DNA from: Zhaonella formicivorans
GTDB taxonomy: Bacteria; Bacillota; DUOV01; Zhaonellaceae
DNA length: 64,000 nt
NCBI RefSeq assembly: GCF_004353525.1
Contig: NZ_CP085524.1
Coordinates: 1,522,142-1,586,141 of the forward strand
Reading direction: 5' to 3'
Shown here piece by piece: positions 54,785 through 63,430 of this stretch. The position numbers and the translations under genes are program-made. Under the pieces are notes generated by a model. The model saw only the letters and a program-made list of their open reading frames with translations, did no database searches and was not told the DNA's origin. Positions within the stretch are counted from its first letter, which is position 1. Every line of letters starts with the position of its first letter.

Positions 54785-55096
54785 TTAGGCTTCAATTTTC
54801 TCTACAACCACTTGAGTATATGGCTGACGGTGACCTTTTTTCCTGCGGTAATTTTTCTTAGGCTTGTACTTGAAGACAATAATCTTCTCGCCTTTGCCAT
54901 GAGCCTGAACTTTTAAACTCACCTTAGCCCCGTCAACTACCGGGGTTCCTACTTTCAGACCACTTTCGCTGCCCACAGCCAGAACCTTGTCGGCTAAAAC
55001 CGTTTCACCTTCAGCTGCTGCCAGCTTTTCAACCTTTAAAACATCTCCTTCGGAAACCCTGTACTGTTTTCCACCTGTTTCAATAATTGCGTACAC
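54785..55096 (-). CDS. rplU: 50S ribosomal protein L21
   Basis: 103 residues: [40 protein letters not shown] and [20 protein letters not shown] are typical. GTG start. First gene of the rplU-prp-rpmA operon, preceded by a leader and a good promoter. Confidence 0.97.
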   Translation of the reverse strand: MYAIIETGGKQYRVSEGDVLKVEKLAAAEGETVLADKVLAVGSESGLKVGTPVVDGAKVSLKVQAHGKGEKIIVFKYKPKKNYRRKKGHRQPYTQVVVEKIEA

Positions 55097-55222
55097 TGTC
55101 CGTGCACCCCCTCATTCAAGACTCGCCGGCTGAGGTAACCAAAAGGTTTTAATACCATGGCCGAGCGGTTTCAGTGCCGGGATTCGCCTTAACTTAAGCC
55201 CCATCCCGTTAGCACACTTACA
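55097..55222 (-). ncRNA. Probable L21 leader
   Basis: The transcribed region upstream of rplU ends CTTGAATGAGGGGGTGCAC, as do known Firmicute L21 leader RNAs, thought to mediate autoregulation by L21. Other parts can fold (CCGGCGAG, CCAAAAGG). Assigned by position and 3' end only; no covariance check. Confidence 0.6.
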
Positions 55223-55229
55223 ATAACGA

Positions 55230-55258
55230 ATTTTATCATACCTTAAAAGCTAAGTCAA
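55230..55258 (-). promoter_or_regulatory. Promoter of rplU-prp-rpmA
   Basis: TTGACT (55253-55258), 17-base spacer, TAAAAT (55230-55235), minus strand. Confidence 0.85.
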
Positions 55259-55259
55259 T

Positions 55260-55508
55260 AAAGCTGGCAGCTATCGCAGCTATCAGCTTGTAGCCGTCAG
55301 CTTACAGCAAACAATTATCTTTAACTTGCCGAGATAAAGCATACTTACAAAAAATACCGATATGCCTGATGGCTGGTAGAAACTATTACTTACAACTACA
55401 GCTGATGGCTAATCACTGACGACTAAGGACTAACGACTTAACCATAAGTGTACTTGCGGCTTACGCCGCGTTAGCCTGCCGGTGGCTGGGGACTAATAAG
55501 GACTAAGA
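55260..55508. repeat. Heptamer-array elements between rplU leader and rng
   Basis: Left AGCTATC/AGCCGTC arrays, an A/T-rich spacer sharing ATTATCTTTAACTTG-like sequence with 25.3 kb, right arrays TGATGGC, TAATCAC, TGACGAC, TAAGGAC and TAACGAC, then GCGGCTTACGCCGCG and GGACTAATAAGGACTAAG. Its last unit is the rng stop codon. With leader and promoter this fills 55097-55502. Confidence 0.75.
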
Positions 55509-57209
55509 GTTTACCAGCCTGGCCTTGGCCGAAGTCCTGTTAACTCTGGTAATTTCCACGGGAATTTCCACCCCGATATAGGCGCCACCTCCGGTAACAT
55601 TGATTATATAGCCGTCTATCCGGGCAATGCCGTCCCGGGGGTTTGCGGCCAGCGGCTCCTCAACTTTGACTTGTAAAATTTCACCTACCTTAACCGGACT
55701 GGCCAGTTCCCCCAGCTGCTCCTCGTTTTGTACTTGCGTAAGCTTAACTTCCTCCAGATGAATAGAACTTAAACCCCTAACCAAAATCTTTTTACCGGTC
55801 TGCTGTTCCAGCTGGTTCAGTAATTCGCCTCCGCTGCCTACCAAAAGGGCGGCTACCTTGGGATGAGCTTCAACCAGTAAAATTGGTGCTTGAGTATATT
55901 CGGCAGTAGCCAGAATCTGCCGCTTTGCTTTAAGACTGACTGTCTCTTCCGACAGCACTTTGCCTTTACCCTGGCAGTAGGGGCAGTCTTTTTGCAGCAT
56001 GCTGCCTAAACCCTGGCAGGATTTTTTCCTGGTCAGTTCCACCAGCCCTAATTGAGTAATGCCCAAGACATTGGTCTTGGTCCTATCTTTTTTTAACTCT
56101 TGTTCAAGAGTTTCCAGCACCAGCTCCCGATGCCCGTTATCATTCATATCAATAAAATCGATAATTACAATTCCGCCAATGTTCCTTAAACGCAGTTGCC
56201 GGGCAATTTCCCGGGCAGCCTCCAAGTTGGTCTTGAGCACCGTGTCAGCTAAAGTAGTACCGCCCACATATTTCCCGGTATTAACATCGATTACCGTCAA
56301 CGCTTCAACCTGATCGATCACGATATAACCGCCGCAGTCCAGCCAAACTTTGCGTTTTAAGGCCTGCTCGATCTGGGCAGGAATGTTGTACTCCTTTAAA
56401 AGGTCAGCTTCCTTCAGGACTATTTTATATTTCAGGTAAGGGGCGAAAATCTCTGCGAATTCCTGGGTTTTCTGGTAAGCCTCTTTGGAATTGACCAAAA
56501 TTCTGTTGATATCTTCCGCTAAAATATCCCTTAATACGCGCTCCAGGAGCTCTAAATCCCGGTGAATGAGGGCGGGGGTGGCTCCCGTTGGCCGGTTTTT
56601 AATCTTCTGCCAGAGTTTATATAATGAATTAAAATCCTCTTTTAGTTCATCCGCATTGGCTCCTGCAGCCACAGTCCGGACTATGGCTCCAATGCCGTCC
56701 CGGCAAAGCTCCCCGGCAATTGCCTTGAGCCTGTTGCGTTCGCTTTCCCCTTCGATTCTGCGGGACACTCCTATATAATTCAAGGTGGGCATTAAAACCA
56801 GATACCTGCCTGGCAGTGTAATGTTGGTGGTAACGCGGGCCCCTTTGGTGCCAAAGGGTTCTTTAATCACTTGTACCGTGATGGTTTGGCCCTCTCTCAG
56901 CAAATCGCCGATATTAGGCCGCACTTGCTGCGGCTCATCCACTTCCTCTTCCGAACCGGTCACCCTGCCAGGAAAAGCATCCTCCACATAGAGAAACGCA
57001 TTTTTCTCCAGGCCAATATCAATAAAAGCTGCCTGCATGCCCGGCAAAACGTTAGCTACCTTGCCGCGGTAAATATTGCCCACAAGCCGCTGATTTAAAG
57101 ACCTTTCAATGTAAATTTCCACCAACTTATGTTCTTCCAAAACTGCTACCACAGTTTCCTCCGGGGTAATATGAACAACAATTTCCTTAAACAAAAGCAT
57201 CAACTCCAA
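55503..57209 (-). CDS. rng: Ribonuclease G/E family endoribonuclease
   Basis: Rne/Rng-type 5'-end-sensing RNase. S1 domain (GNIYRGKVANVLPGMQAAFIDIGLEKNAFL), RNase-H-like and DNase-I-like parts with catalytic Asp in LTVIDVNTGKYVGG and VIIDFIDM, Zn-link CPYCQGKG. The C-terminal 60 residues (GIARIDGYIINVTGGGAYIGV) form a TRAM domain, seen in Clostridial members. 568 residues. The first codon is a TTG next to a weak GGAG; the ATG at 57200 is an alternative. TAG stop from repeat DNA. Confidence 0.95.
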   Translation of the reverse strand: MELMLLFKEIVVHITPEETVVAVLEEHKLVEIYIERSLNQRLVGNIYRGKVANVLPGMQAAFIDIGLEKNAFLYVEDAFPGRVTGSEEEVDEPQQVRPNIGDLLREGQTITVQVIKEPFGTKGARVTTNITLPGRYLVLMPTLNYIGVSRRIEGESERNRLKAIAGELCRDGIGAIVRTVAAGANADELKEDFNSLYKLWQKIKNRPTGATPALIHRDLELLERVLRDILAEDINRILVNSKEAYQKTQEFAEIFAPYLKYKIVLKEADLLKEYNIPAQIEQALKRKVWLDCGGYIVIDQVEALTVIDVNTGKYVGGTTLADTVLKTNLEAAREIARQLRLRNIGGIVIIDFIDMNDNGHRELVLETLEQELKKDRTKTNVLGITQLGLVELTRKKSCQGLGSMLQKDCPYCQGKGKVLSEETVSLKAKRQILATAEYTQAPILLVEAHPKVAALLVGSGGELLNQLEQQTGKKILVRGLSSIHLEEVKLTQVQNEEQLGELASPVKVGEILQVKVEEPLAANPRDGIARIDGYIINVTGGGAYIGVEIPVEITRVNRTSAKARLVNS

Positions 57210-57218
57210 GCCAAAGGA

Positions 57219-57914
57219 TTACTGCATAGGAGAAACTAATTGCCCCTTTCTGTTCACAAATAAACCGGTACGGTGTATAACCGCCAGTTCCGGCTCAAAA
57301 GAGAGGAGCGCTAATTCTTGCAAAGCTTTAAGCACTTCTTCCGGGCGAATATTGCCCCTGCTGCCCGATTTAACCCGCATCAATAAATGGGCCCAGCCTT
57401 CCTCCACCGCAGTACATCTCAGCTCATAAATCCCCTCTTTCAATTCCTTATTTTCCGGCCCCTTCTTACCCTCTTTCACCACAACGATCGAGTCCCGCTC
57501 CAGAAGCTTTGCAATCGCGTCATCTATTTCTGCTTTTGTAAGTTTATCAGTCAGTTTAAGCCTTGCCTCATATTCCGCAGCCTCAATCTCCGCCATCAAT
57601 GCCGGAACTTTGGGCGGGATTTTGCGGCAGGATACCACCGACAGCCCGGGAGGCAAAGTGTTACGCAGCTTCTCCAACACCTGGTCAGCTTCCAGTTCCT
57701 CCCGCAGTTCAAGGTCCAGATATTCCCTGGCGCTGGTTACTCCCACTGCTACAGCCGAAGCAAAAGACATCTTGGGGCGAGGGTTAAATCCTTCCGAAAA
57801 AGCCATGGGCAAACCTGCCCGCCGCAGTGCCCGCTCAAAAGCTTTCATCAACTCCAGATGGGAAAGAAAGCGGGCCCCACTCTCCTTGCCGAATTCAATT
57901 CTATAACGCCCCAC
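57219..57914 (-). CDS. DUF2344 radical-SAM-linked protein
   Basis: 231 residues of the TIGR03936/DUF2344 family, always next to or fused with the radical-SAM protein TIGR03960. YRIEFGKESGARFLSHLELM and AGLPMAFSEGFNPRPKMSFA are diagnostic. Function unknown; co-occurrence with rng, rplU and rpmA suggests RNA or ribosome modification. GTG start overlapping the radical-SAM gene by 14 bases. Confidence 0.93.
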   Translation of the reverse strand: MGRYRIEFGKESGARFLSHLELMKAFERALRRAGLPMAFSEGFNPRPKMSFASAVAVGVTSAREYLDLELREELEADQVLEKLRNTLPPGLSVVSCRKIPPKVPALMAEIEAAEYEARLKLTDKLTKAEIDDAIAKLLERDSIVVVKEGKKGPENKELKEGIYELRCTAVEEGWAHLLMRVKSGSRGNIRPEEVLKALQELALLSFEPELAVIHRTGLFVNRKGQLVSPMQ

Positions 57915-59784
57915 CTTTGCCCCTCCTCTGCAGCAGCAATTTTACATTTAAATCGCCGCAAACCCCGCAGCCGGGGCAGCGGTCGAGCCGACAGTCCTTA
58001 GTCAGTTCCGCTTGCAAGGCCTTTTGGTATTCCTCAAACAAGTATTTTTTGCTGACACCGGTATGCAGGTGCTCCCAAGGGAACGTTTCCTCAAAACCGG
58101 GCCGGCGGTACGCATAGAATTCGGGGTCAATCCCGCACTCCCGGAAAGCCTCCAGCCAGGTCTCGTATTTAAAATACTCGGACCAACTGTCGAATTTACA
58201 GCCTTTAGCCCAGGCGGTCTCCAGCACCTGCCCCAGCTTCCTGTCTCCTTTGGCAAAAACCGCTTCCAAGAAGCTGAGCCTGGCATCGTGGTAATTGTAG
58301 GTGATGTGCCTGTCTTTCAGCAAGCTTTTCAAATACTGCTGTTTTTCTTGCAACATAACAACGGGGTCCTGGGCTACCCATTGGAAAGGCGTATGAGATT
58401 TAGGCACAAAAGAAGAAACACTTACTGTTACTTTTAAGGATTTTTTGCTCTTCTGTTCTTTTAAAATCTCTTTCCCTTTTTTTAAGACCTTATAAGCCAA
58501 TTCGGCGATACCGGCTACATCCTCTTTAGTTTCGGTAGGAAGCCCGATCATGAAATAGAGCTTGATAGTGGTCCATCCGGCCGCGAAAGCCCCCGCTACA
58601 GCTTCCATCAGGTTTTCTTCCGTTACTCCCTTGTTGATTACATCCCGCAGCCGCTGGGTACCCGCCTCTGGAGCAAAGGTGAGTCCTGTTTTGCGGACTT
58701 TCTGGATCTCCTTAGCCAGGTCAACGGAAAAAGCATCCACCCGCAAAGAAGGCAAAGAGATACCAACCATTTCATTCTTGAATTCTTCCATGAGCGAAGT
58801 GATCAGCGGCTGCACGCAGCTGTAATCAGCGGTACTGAGTGAAGTCAGTGAAATCTCCTCATGTCCTGTATTCCTGACCAGTTCTTTCGCTTGTTTCAAC
58901 AACGTTTCCTGGTCTCTCTCCCGCACAGGGCGGTAAATCATCCCCGCCTGGCAGAAGCGGCAGGTCCTGGTGCAGCCCCTGAGCACTTCCAGCATCACCC
59001 GGTCATGAACCGTATCAGCAAAGGGTACGATGGGTTTGGTAGGAAAATAGGCGGTATTCAGATCTTTCACTACCCTTTTTACCACTTTGGCTGGAACCCG
59101 GGGGTTGACAGGTTCGATTTTTTCAATTCCGCCACTAGCATTATAGCTAACCTCATAAAATTTGGGAACGTATATTCCCCTGACGCGGCTGATTTCGGCC
59201 AGGAAATCTCCCTTGGCTATTCTGCCGGAGGGGCCCTGCTTAAAAGCCTTAGCTGTGTCCATGATTTCCAACAGCACTTCTTCCGCATCACCAATGACAA
59301 AAAAATCAAAGAAATCTGCTAAAGGCTCCGGATTATATGCACAAGGTCCTCCCCCCACCACCAGCGGGAAGCTGTCGCTTCTTTCAGCAGCTCGGAGCGG
59401 AATGCCGGCTAAATCCAGCATATTCAGGATATTGGTAAAGCTCATCTCGTACTGCAGGGTAAAACCTAAAATGTCAAAGTCCCTTAGGGGGCGGTAAGAC
59501 TCCAGGCTGAAAAGGGGAAGATTATGCCGGCGCAGCAAATCCTCCATGTCTGTCCAAGGGGCAAAGACACGCTCCAAAAGCAGGTCCTCCCGGTCGTTGA
59601 CCAGTCCGTAAAGTATCTGCAGACCCAAATGGGACATGCCCACTTCATATAAGTCAGGAAAGGCAAAAGCCATTCTGACCTGCGCTTTGCCCCAGTCCTT
59701 GTGAACAGAATTAAATTCGTTGCCTTGGTATCTGATGGGTTTTGTAACCCTGGGTAAAATTTGTTGTTCAATCAGTTGTCGCAA
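57901..59784 (-). CDS. B12-binding-domain/radical SAM protein (TIGR03960 family)
   Basis: 627 residues. N-terminal cobalamin-binding-like region (FPDLYEVGMSHLGLQILY), radical-SAM cluster CTRTCRFCQAG, FAPEAGTQRLRDVINKG, and C-terminal Cys set CRLDRCPGCGVCG. Substrate unknown. TTG start 8 bases after GGGAGG. Partner of the adjacent DUF2344 gene. Confidence 0.93.
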   Translation of the reverse strand: MRQLIEQQILPRVTKPIRYQGNEFNSVHKDWGKAQVRMAFAFPDLYEVGMSHLGLQILYGLVNDREDLLLERVFAPWTDMEDLLRRHNLPLFSLESYRPLRDFDILGFTLQYEMSFTNILNMLDLAGIPLRAAERSDSFPLVVGGGPCAYNPEPLADFFDFFVIGDAEEVLLEIMDTAKAFKQGPSGRIAKGDFLAEISRVRGIYVPKFYEVSYNASGGIEKIEPVNPRVPAKVVKRVVKDLNTAYFPTKPIVPFADTVHDRVMLEVLRGCTRTCRFCQAGMIYRPVRERDQETLLKQAKELVRNTGHEEISLTSLSTADYSCVQPLITSLMEEFKNEMVGISLPSLRVDAFSVDLAKEIQKVRKTGLTFAPEAGTQRLRDVINKGVTEENLMEAVAGAFAAGWTTIKLYFMIGLPTETKEDVAGIAELAYKVLKKGKEILKEQKSKKSLKVTVSVSSFVPKSHTPFQWVAQDPVVMLQEKQQYLKSLLKDRHITYNYHDARLSFLEAVFAKGDRKLGQVLETAWAKGCKFDSWSEYFKYETWLEAFRECGIDPEFYAYRRPGFEETFPWEHLHTGVSKKYLFEEYQKALQAELTKDCRLDRCPGCGVCGDLNVKLLLQRRGKGGAL

Positions 59785-60044
59785 TCCATTATCCTCCCAA
59801 AATATGCATGAGGCTGTCAGCCATCAGCTAGCAGTTTTTTTATTAAGGTCATTTTTTCCTAGCATCAGTCCAATTTCTAACTTGATTTTCGGTCTTAAAC
59901 TGTGACTAGGGACAAGGGACTCTATAACATATTCTTTCCCTAAAACATAGACTTTTTCTACATATTAATTAATTTCCCTTTTATTTTCTGTAAATGTTAC
60001 TCATTTTTTGCTTGGAAGCTAATATATACCCCAATTGCAACCGG
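59785..60044. other. Intergenic, A/T-rich, with a short heptamer remnant
   Basis: Part of the 334-base gap 59785-60118. 59812-59832 holds CTGTCAGCCATCAGCTAGCAG and 59911-59925 ACTAGGGACAAGGG units. The rest is A/T-rich with several A and T runs; a promoter for the radical-SAM gene is likely here but none could be chosen. Confidence 0.5.
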
Positions 60045-60112
60045 CTATGTCCTGTCGTTTCCGCTGTCTGAATCGAGAGCACCAACTGCTCGCGCAGAGG
60101 TCAGGGGGATAC
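60045..60112. mobile_element. MITE-like element, family C2, end fragment
   Basis: CTATGTCCTGTCG and TGTCTGAATCGAGAGCACC match the C2 left end; CAGAGGTCAGGGGG follows as in the D module. It stops 7 bases before the spoIVFB stop codon. Confidence 0.6.
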
Positions 60113-60118
60113 GCCAAC

Positions 60119-60994
60119 CTATACATCTAGCAGCTTGCCAAGCCGGCAGGAACTGCCTTGTTCGAAGAGAGCTGCAATTAACTGGTGCTCTGACAGCTGT
60201 CCTTGAAACTTCCCCTCCTGGTCTAAAATAATTATCAGGTGATAGTTGCCCGGAGTGAATTTTGGCAGCACTTCTTTAATCGTTGATTTGGGCGTCGCTG
60301 CCAGCTGTCTTACGGGCAGCACACCAAGTTGTGCCAACTCCCGGCTTTTGCGCATCAGGTAACGCAAAAAAATATAAATTGTTCCCTCCTGGTACTTGGC
60401 TGCTGCTAAATAAATAAAAACTGCGCAAACTACCACATTGAGATCATTCCAGTGCATGAGCACACCGACACTTCCGACAGCACCGATTAAAACTGCCCAG
60501 TACTTTCCCCAAAGCGAAGTTTTCCAGGTAGCTTCCGCCAGCCCGATTCTACTTGACCAAAAGGAGCGTAAAATTCTGCCACCGTCCAGCGGCAGGGCAG
60601 GCAGGAGATTAAAAAGCCCCATGGATAAATTGGCATGTTGAAACAACAGGTAATAAGCGCCGTTCCAGTTATAATTATAGTGTAAGAAAAACCCCAGGCC
60701 GAGCATAAAAAAGTTGCTCATCGGACCTGCCAGAGCAACTTTAGCTTCCAATCCAGGGTTAACCTCCAAAATATCGCCCAGCCGCGCTACCCCGCCAAAA
60801 GGGTAAAGTTCGATCTCTTTTACTTTTATTCCCCCGCGCCTGGCCACAAAAACATGGGCTGATTCGTGGACCAAAACCAGGGTAAAAATAAGCATTGCCT
60901 GGTAGAACACTCCCAGCATGCCATAGGCCATGATTAAAAGGAGGAAGAAATCATTTACCCTAAATTCAATTCCCTTAATTGTTCCAACCCTCAT
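60119..60994 (-). CDS. spoIVFB: Site-2 protease, SpoIVFB-like
   Basis: M50 intramembrane metalloprotease, 291 residues. Zinc motif HESAH in FTLVLVHESAHVFVARRGG and the second ligand in ALPLDGGRILRSF, in six membrane segments, then a CBS-like C-terminus (LGVLPVRQLAATPKSTIKEVL). In Bacillus it cleaves pro-sigma-K in the mother cell. Directly downstream of the SpoIVFA-like gene. Confidence 0.92.
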   Translation of the reverse strand: MRVGTIKGIEFRVNDFFLLLIMAYGMLGVFYQAMLIFTLVLVHESAHVFVARRGGIKVKEIELYPFGGVARLGDILEVNPGLEAKVALAGPMSNFFMLGLGFFLHYNYNWNGAYYLLFQHANLSMGLFNLLPALPLDGGRILRSFWSSRIGLAEATWKTSLWGKYWAVLIGAVGSVGVLMHWNDLNVVVCAVFIYLAAAKYQEGTIYIFLRYLMRKSRELAQLGVLPVRQLAATPKSTIKEVLPKFTPGNYHLIIILDQEGKFQGQLSEHQLIAALFEQGSSCRLGKLLDV

Positions 60995-61002
60995 AGCCGC
61001 TC

Positions 61003-61767
61003 CTAAATGCTGGTACGCACATCGGTAATTTTAGTGAGAGGATCCACAGCTTTGCCTTTTTCCCTTATCTCAAAGTGCAGCTGTCCTTTTTTGCTTTTAA
61101 TAATCGTTCCGGTTTTAGCTATGATTTCTCCCTGCTTGACCTGTTGTTTTTCCGCTACCAATATCTCCCCCAATGTGCCGTATACGGTGGTCAGCCCGTT
61201 GCCATGATCTATTTCTACAACTCTTCCCAGTTGACGTGTTTCTTCTACCTTCAGCACAGTACCATCAAGAGCGGCCCTGACAGGAGCACCCAGTTCAGTT
61301 TCGATATCTATACCTGCATGGAAAGTTTTTTTACCCGTGACCGAACTTTCAACCCAACCGAAATGCCTGGCAAACTTACCCGAAACGGGGATAGACATGG
61401 GAGACTTTTCCCGGGTTACTTGTTTGACCTCTTTTTCATATACTTCCCGGTCGTAAGTATCCAGCCATAACCCGTCCTTAACCATAGCTTCCAGCACAGG
61501 CGTGAAATCACTTTGTTCCTCGACCAGCAAATACCTTATATTCTGCTGCAAGCTGGCAGCTTTAGGGCTATCCCAGGTAAAAAATACCAAAAAGACAAAA
61601 AACAAAACAATGGCAACGGCTGCCTGTCTTAGCCAGCGAAATTCTAAGAAAGGCCCTCCTATTTTCTTATTGCCATATGCCTCTCCTAAGGTAAGCGGCT
61701 TGTACCTGTCCAGGTCCCAGCTATCCTTCCAGTTATCCTTGTCAAAATCTTTCCATGGATCCTTCAA
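61003..61767 (-). CDS. spoIVFA: M23-domain protein, SpoIVFA-like
   Basis: 254 residues: N-terminal cytosolic part (DPWKDFDKDNWKDSWDLDRY), one membrane segment (AAVAIVLFFVFLVFF) and an outer LytM domain. HAGID supplies His and Asp ligands, but the usual HxH is QLHFE, missing one His, so it is probably not an active peptidase; SpoIVFA in Bacillus is a regulator holding SpoIVFB inactive. TTG start after GGGGGG, 8 bases before spoIVFB ends upstream spacing. Confidence 0.87.
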   Translation of the reverse strand: MKDPWKDFDKDNWKDSWDLDRYKPLTLGEAYGNKKIGGPFLEFRWLRQAAVAIVLFFVFLVFFTWDSPKAASLQQNIRYLLVEEQSDFTPVLEAMVKDGLWLDTYDREVYEKEVKQVTREKSPMSIPVSGKFARHFGWVESSVTGKKTFHAGIDIETELGAPVRAALDGTVLKVEETRQLGRVVEIDHGNGLTTVYGTLGEILVAEKQQVKQGEIIAKTGTIIKSKKGQLHFEIREKGKAVDPLTKITDVRTSI

Positions 61768-61789
61768 AGCAATCCCCCCAGGCCTAGAT

Positions 61790-61833
61790 GTAGTTGTTAG
61801 CTGTTAGTTGTTGGTTGTTAGTTAAAGAGGCGG
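61790..61833. repeat. GTTGTTA heptamer array (type III), single orientation
   Basis: GTTGTTA, GCTGTTA, GTTGTTG and GTTGTTA units in phase, just upstream of spoIVFA. Similar short runs occur at 34386-34408. Confidence 0.75.
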
Positions 61834-61889
61834 CGTTACTTGTAATATATGCGGCAAATGGAATAATATGACATGTGGCAAGCATTCGG

Positions 61890-61922
61890 GCAAAATAAAA
61901 GACTGCTCTTTTAGCAGTCTCA
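61890..61922 (-). terminator. Rho-independent terminator
   Basis: Minus strand AGACTGCT, AAAAG loop, AGCAGTCT, then TTTATTTTG. Downstream of rodA beyond the C1 element. Confidence 0.75.
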
Positions 61923-61937
61923 GATTGTTGGCAAATG

Positions 61938-62154
61938 AAAAATGGTAACCCATTGTATGTAGCTGCGACATATGACAAGGCATAGAGCGCTCTGCGAAGG
62001 GTTGGACCGGAAGCGGCCGAGCGGCACGGACGCCGCGAGAGCGGTGGAGCGATAGGACGTCGCGTCACCGCGTGCCGCTGGAAGTCAAACGCTGAGCAGC
62101 ACCAGCGCTCTTGGCGAAGTCATTCCGGAGCAGCGGTACAAGGGTTACAATTTT
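61938..62154. mobile_element. MITE-like element, family C1, fullest copy
   Basis: 217 bp with inverted ends: AATGGTAACCCATTGT on the left, ACAAGGGTTACAATTTT on the right. Matches 8686-8904 in reverse orientation along its whole length. The GC-rich core (GCGTGCCGCTGG and GAGCGGCACGG) can pair internally. With the terminator and heptamer array it accounts for the 450-base gap 61768-62217. Confidence 0.75.
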
Positions 62155-62217
62155 GAGAGGGCTAATAATAGTTTGCCGGCAGCCCGAAACTCTCTTTTGG
62201 CAGTCTTCTTAAGAATA

Positions 62218-63363
62218 TTAAAAAGGAATGACCTGCCTCCTTAAGTTTACGCTTAAAATAATACCCAAGGCAAGCAAATTAGCCCACATGTTGCTGCCGC
62301 CGTAACTGAAGAGCGGGAGCGGAATGCCTGTAATCGGCATCATGCCGATTGCCATTCCAATGTTCTCCAGAATATGAAAAGTAAGCATAGAAACCACACC
62401 GGTCACCAGAAGTACTCCGTATAAATCCTTAGCCTGCATGGCAATGCGCAAGGCCCGGTACAGGAGGATAAAATAGAGGATCAACAACAACATTCCACCT
62501 ACAAATCCAAGTTCCTCGCCAATTATGGAGAAAATAAAATCGGTATGGTGATATGGCAAAAAGTTATACTGCCCCTGAGTGCCTTTAAACAATCCTTTAC
62601 CCCAAAAACCGCCGGAACCCACTGCCACTAAAGATTGGATGATGTTGTATCCGGCACCAAGGCCGTTTTTACCGTCGGCATAAGGGTCGAGAAAGACCAC
62701 AAGCCGCATGATCTGGTAATCCTCCAGAGGAATGGGCACTTTCAAATGAAAATGCAGCCAGAGAACAGCAACAATCAGGAATATCCCACCGAAAAAAAGC
62801 AGGGCCAGTATCTTAGGATTTGCTCCGGCTACCAGCATCATGCCAAACATAATAGCAATGAAGACCAGCGAAGTACCCAAATCAGGCTGAGCAAAGATCA
62901 GTACCAACGGACCGGCAACATATAAAAAGCACGGGATTAAATCTTTAAATGTATTTAACCGGCCTTGCCGGCTGACCAAAAACTGGGCAAATGTAATAAT
63001 TAAAAACACTTTGGCAAATTCAGAAGGCTGCAGGGTAAAGCTGCCAATTCCAATCCAGCTTTGCGCTCCATTGGAAACCTTGCCAACACCCGGAACAAGC
63101 ACAGCTCCTAGAAACAGCAGGTTTAAAACATATAAAAAACGCTGCATGCGAGCCAATTGCACGTAATTAAAGCCGGCTGCAAAAAACATCAGCCCTAAGC
63201 CGGTAGCTATATAGAGCAGGTGTTTCCTGGCATAATAATAGGGGTCATCAGGTACTACACTGGAAGAAGCGCTGGCCAAAACCAATGCACTCATAATTAA
63301 GATAGCAATTACAGCCAATAAAAAAACCCAGTCAAGATTCTTTAACAGCTTCTTTTCTATCAT
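62218..63363 (-). CDS. rodA: Peptidoglycan polymerase RodA (SEDS family)
   Basis: Glycosyltransferase polymerising lipid II during elongation. 381 residues, about ten membrane segments. ARKHLLYIATGLGLM, AQPDLGTSLVFIAI, AVGSGGFWGKGLFKGTQ and GMMPITGIPLPLFSYGGS are SEDS signatures. ATG after GGGGGGAAG. Usually encoded between minD and spoIVFA in Clostridia, consistent with this place. Confidence 0.95.
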   Translation of the reverse strand: MIEKKLLKNLDWVFLLAVIAILIMSALVLASASSSVVPDDPYYYARKHLLYIATGLGLMFFAAGFNYVQLARMQRFLYVLNLLFLGAVLVPGVGKVSNGAQSWIGIGSFTLQPSEFAKVFLIITFAQFLVSRQGRLNTFKDLIPCFLYVAGPLVLIFAQPDLGTSLVFIAIMFGMMLVAGANPKILALLFFGGIFLIVAVLWLHFHLKVPIPLEDYQIMRLVVFLDPYADGKNGLGAGYNIIQSLVAVGSGGFWGKGLFKGTQGQYNFLPYHHTDFIFSIIGEELGFVGGMLLLILYFILLYRALRIAMQAKDLYGVLLVTGVVSMLTFHILENIGMAIGMMPITGIPLPLFSYGGSNMWANLLALGIILSVNLRRQVIPF

Positions 63364-63389
63364 ACTCTTCCCCCCTTATCCTTCTAAAG

Positions 63390-63418
63390 ATTATATCCTA
63401 TCAGGGAGGAACTTGCCA
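63390..63418 (-). promoter_or_regulatory. Promoter of rodA
   Basis: TGGCAA (63413-63418), 17-base spacer, TATAAT (63390-63395), about 27 bases before the start codon. Confidence 0.65.
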
Positions 63419-63430
63419 GAGGGAAATCAT

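Noticed and set aside
55140-55190. GGCCGAGCGGTTTCAG resembling a tRNA D-arm
   Set aside because: No complete cloverleaf can be formed; the sequence is part of the rplU leader on the other strand.
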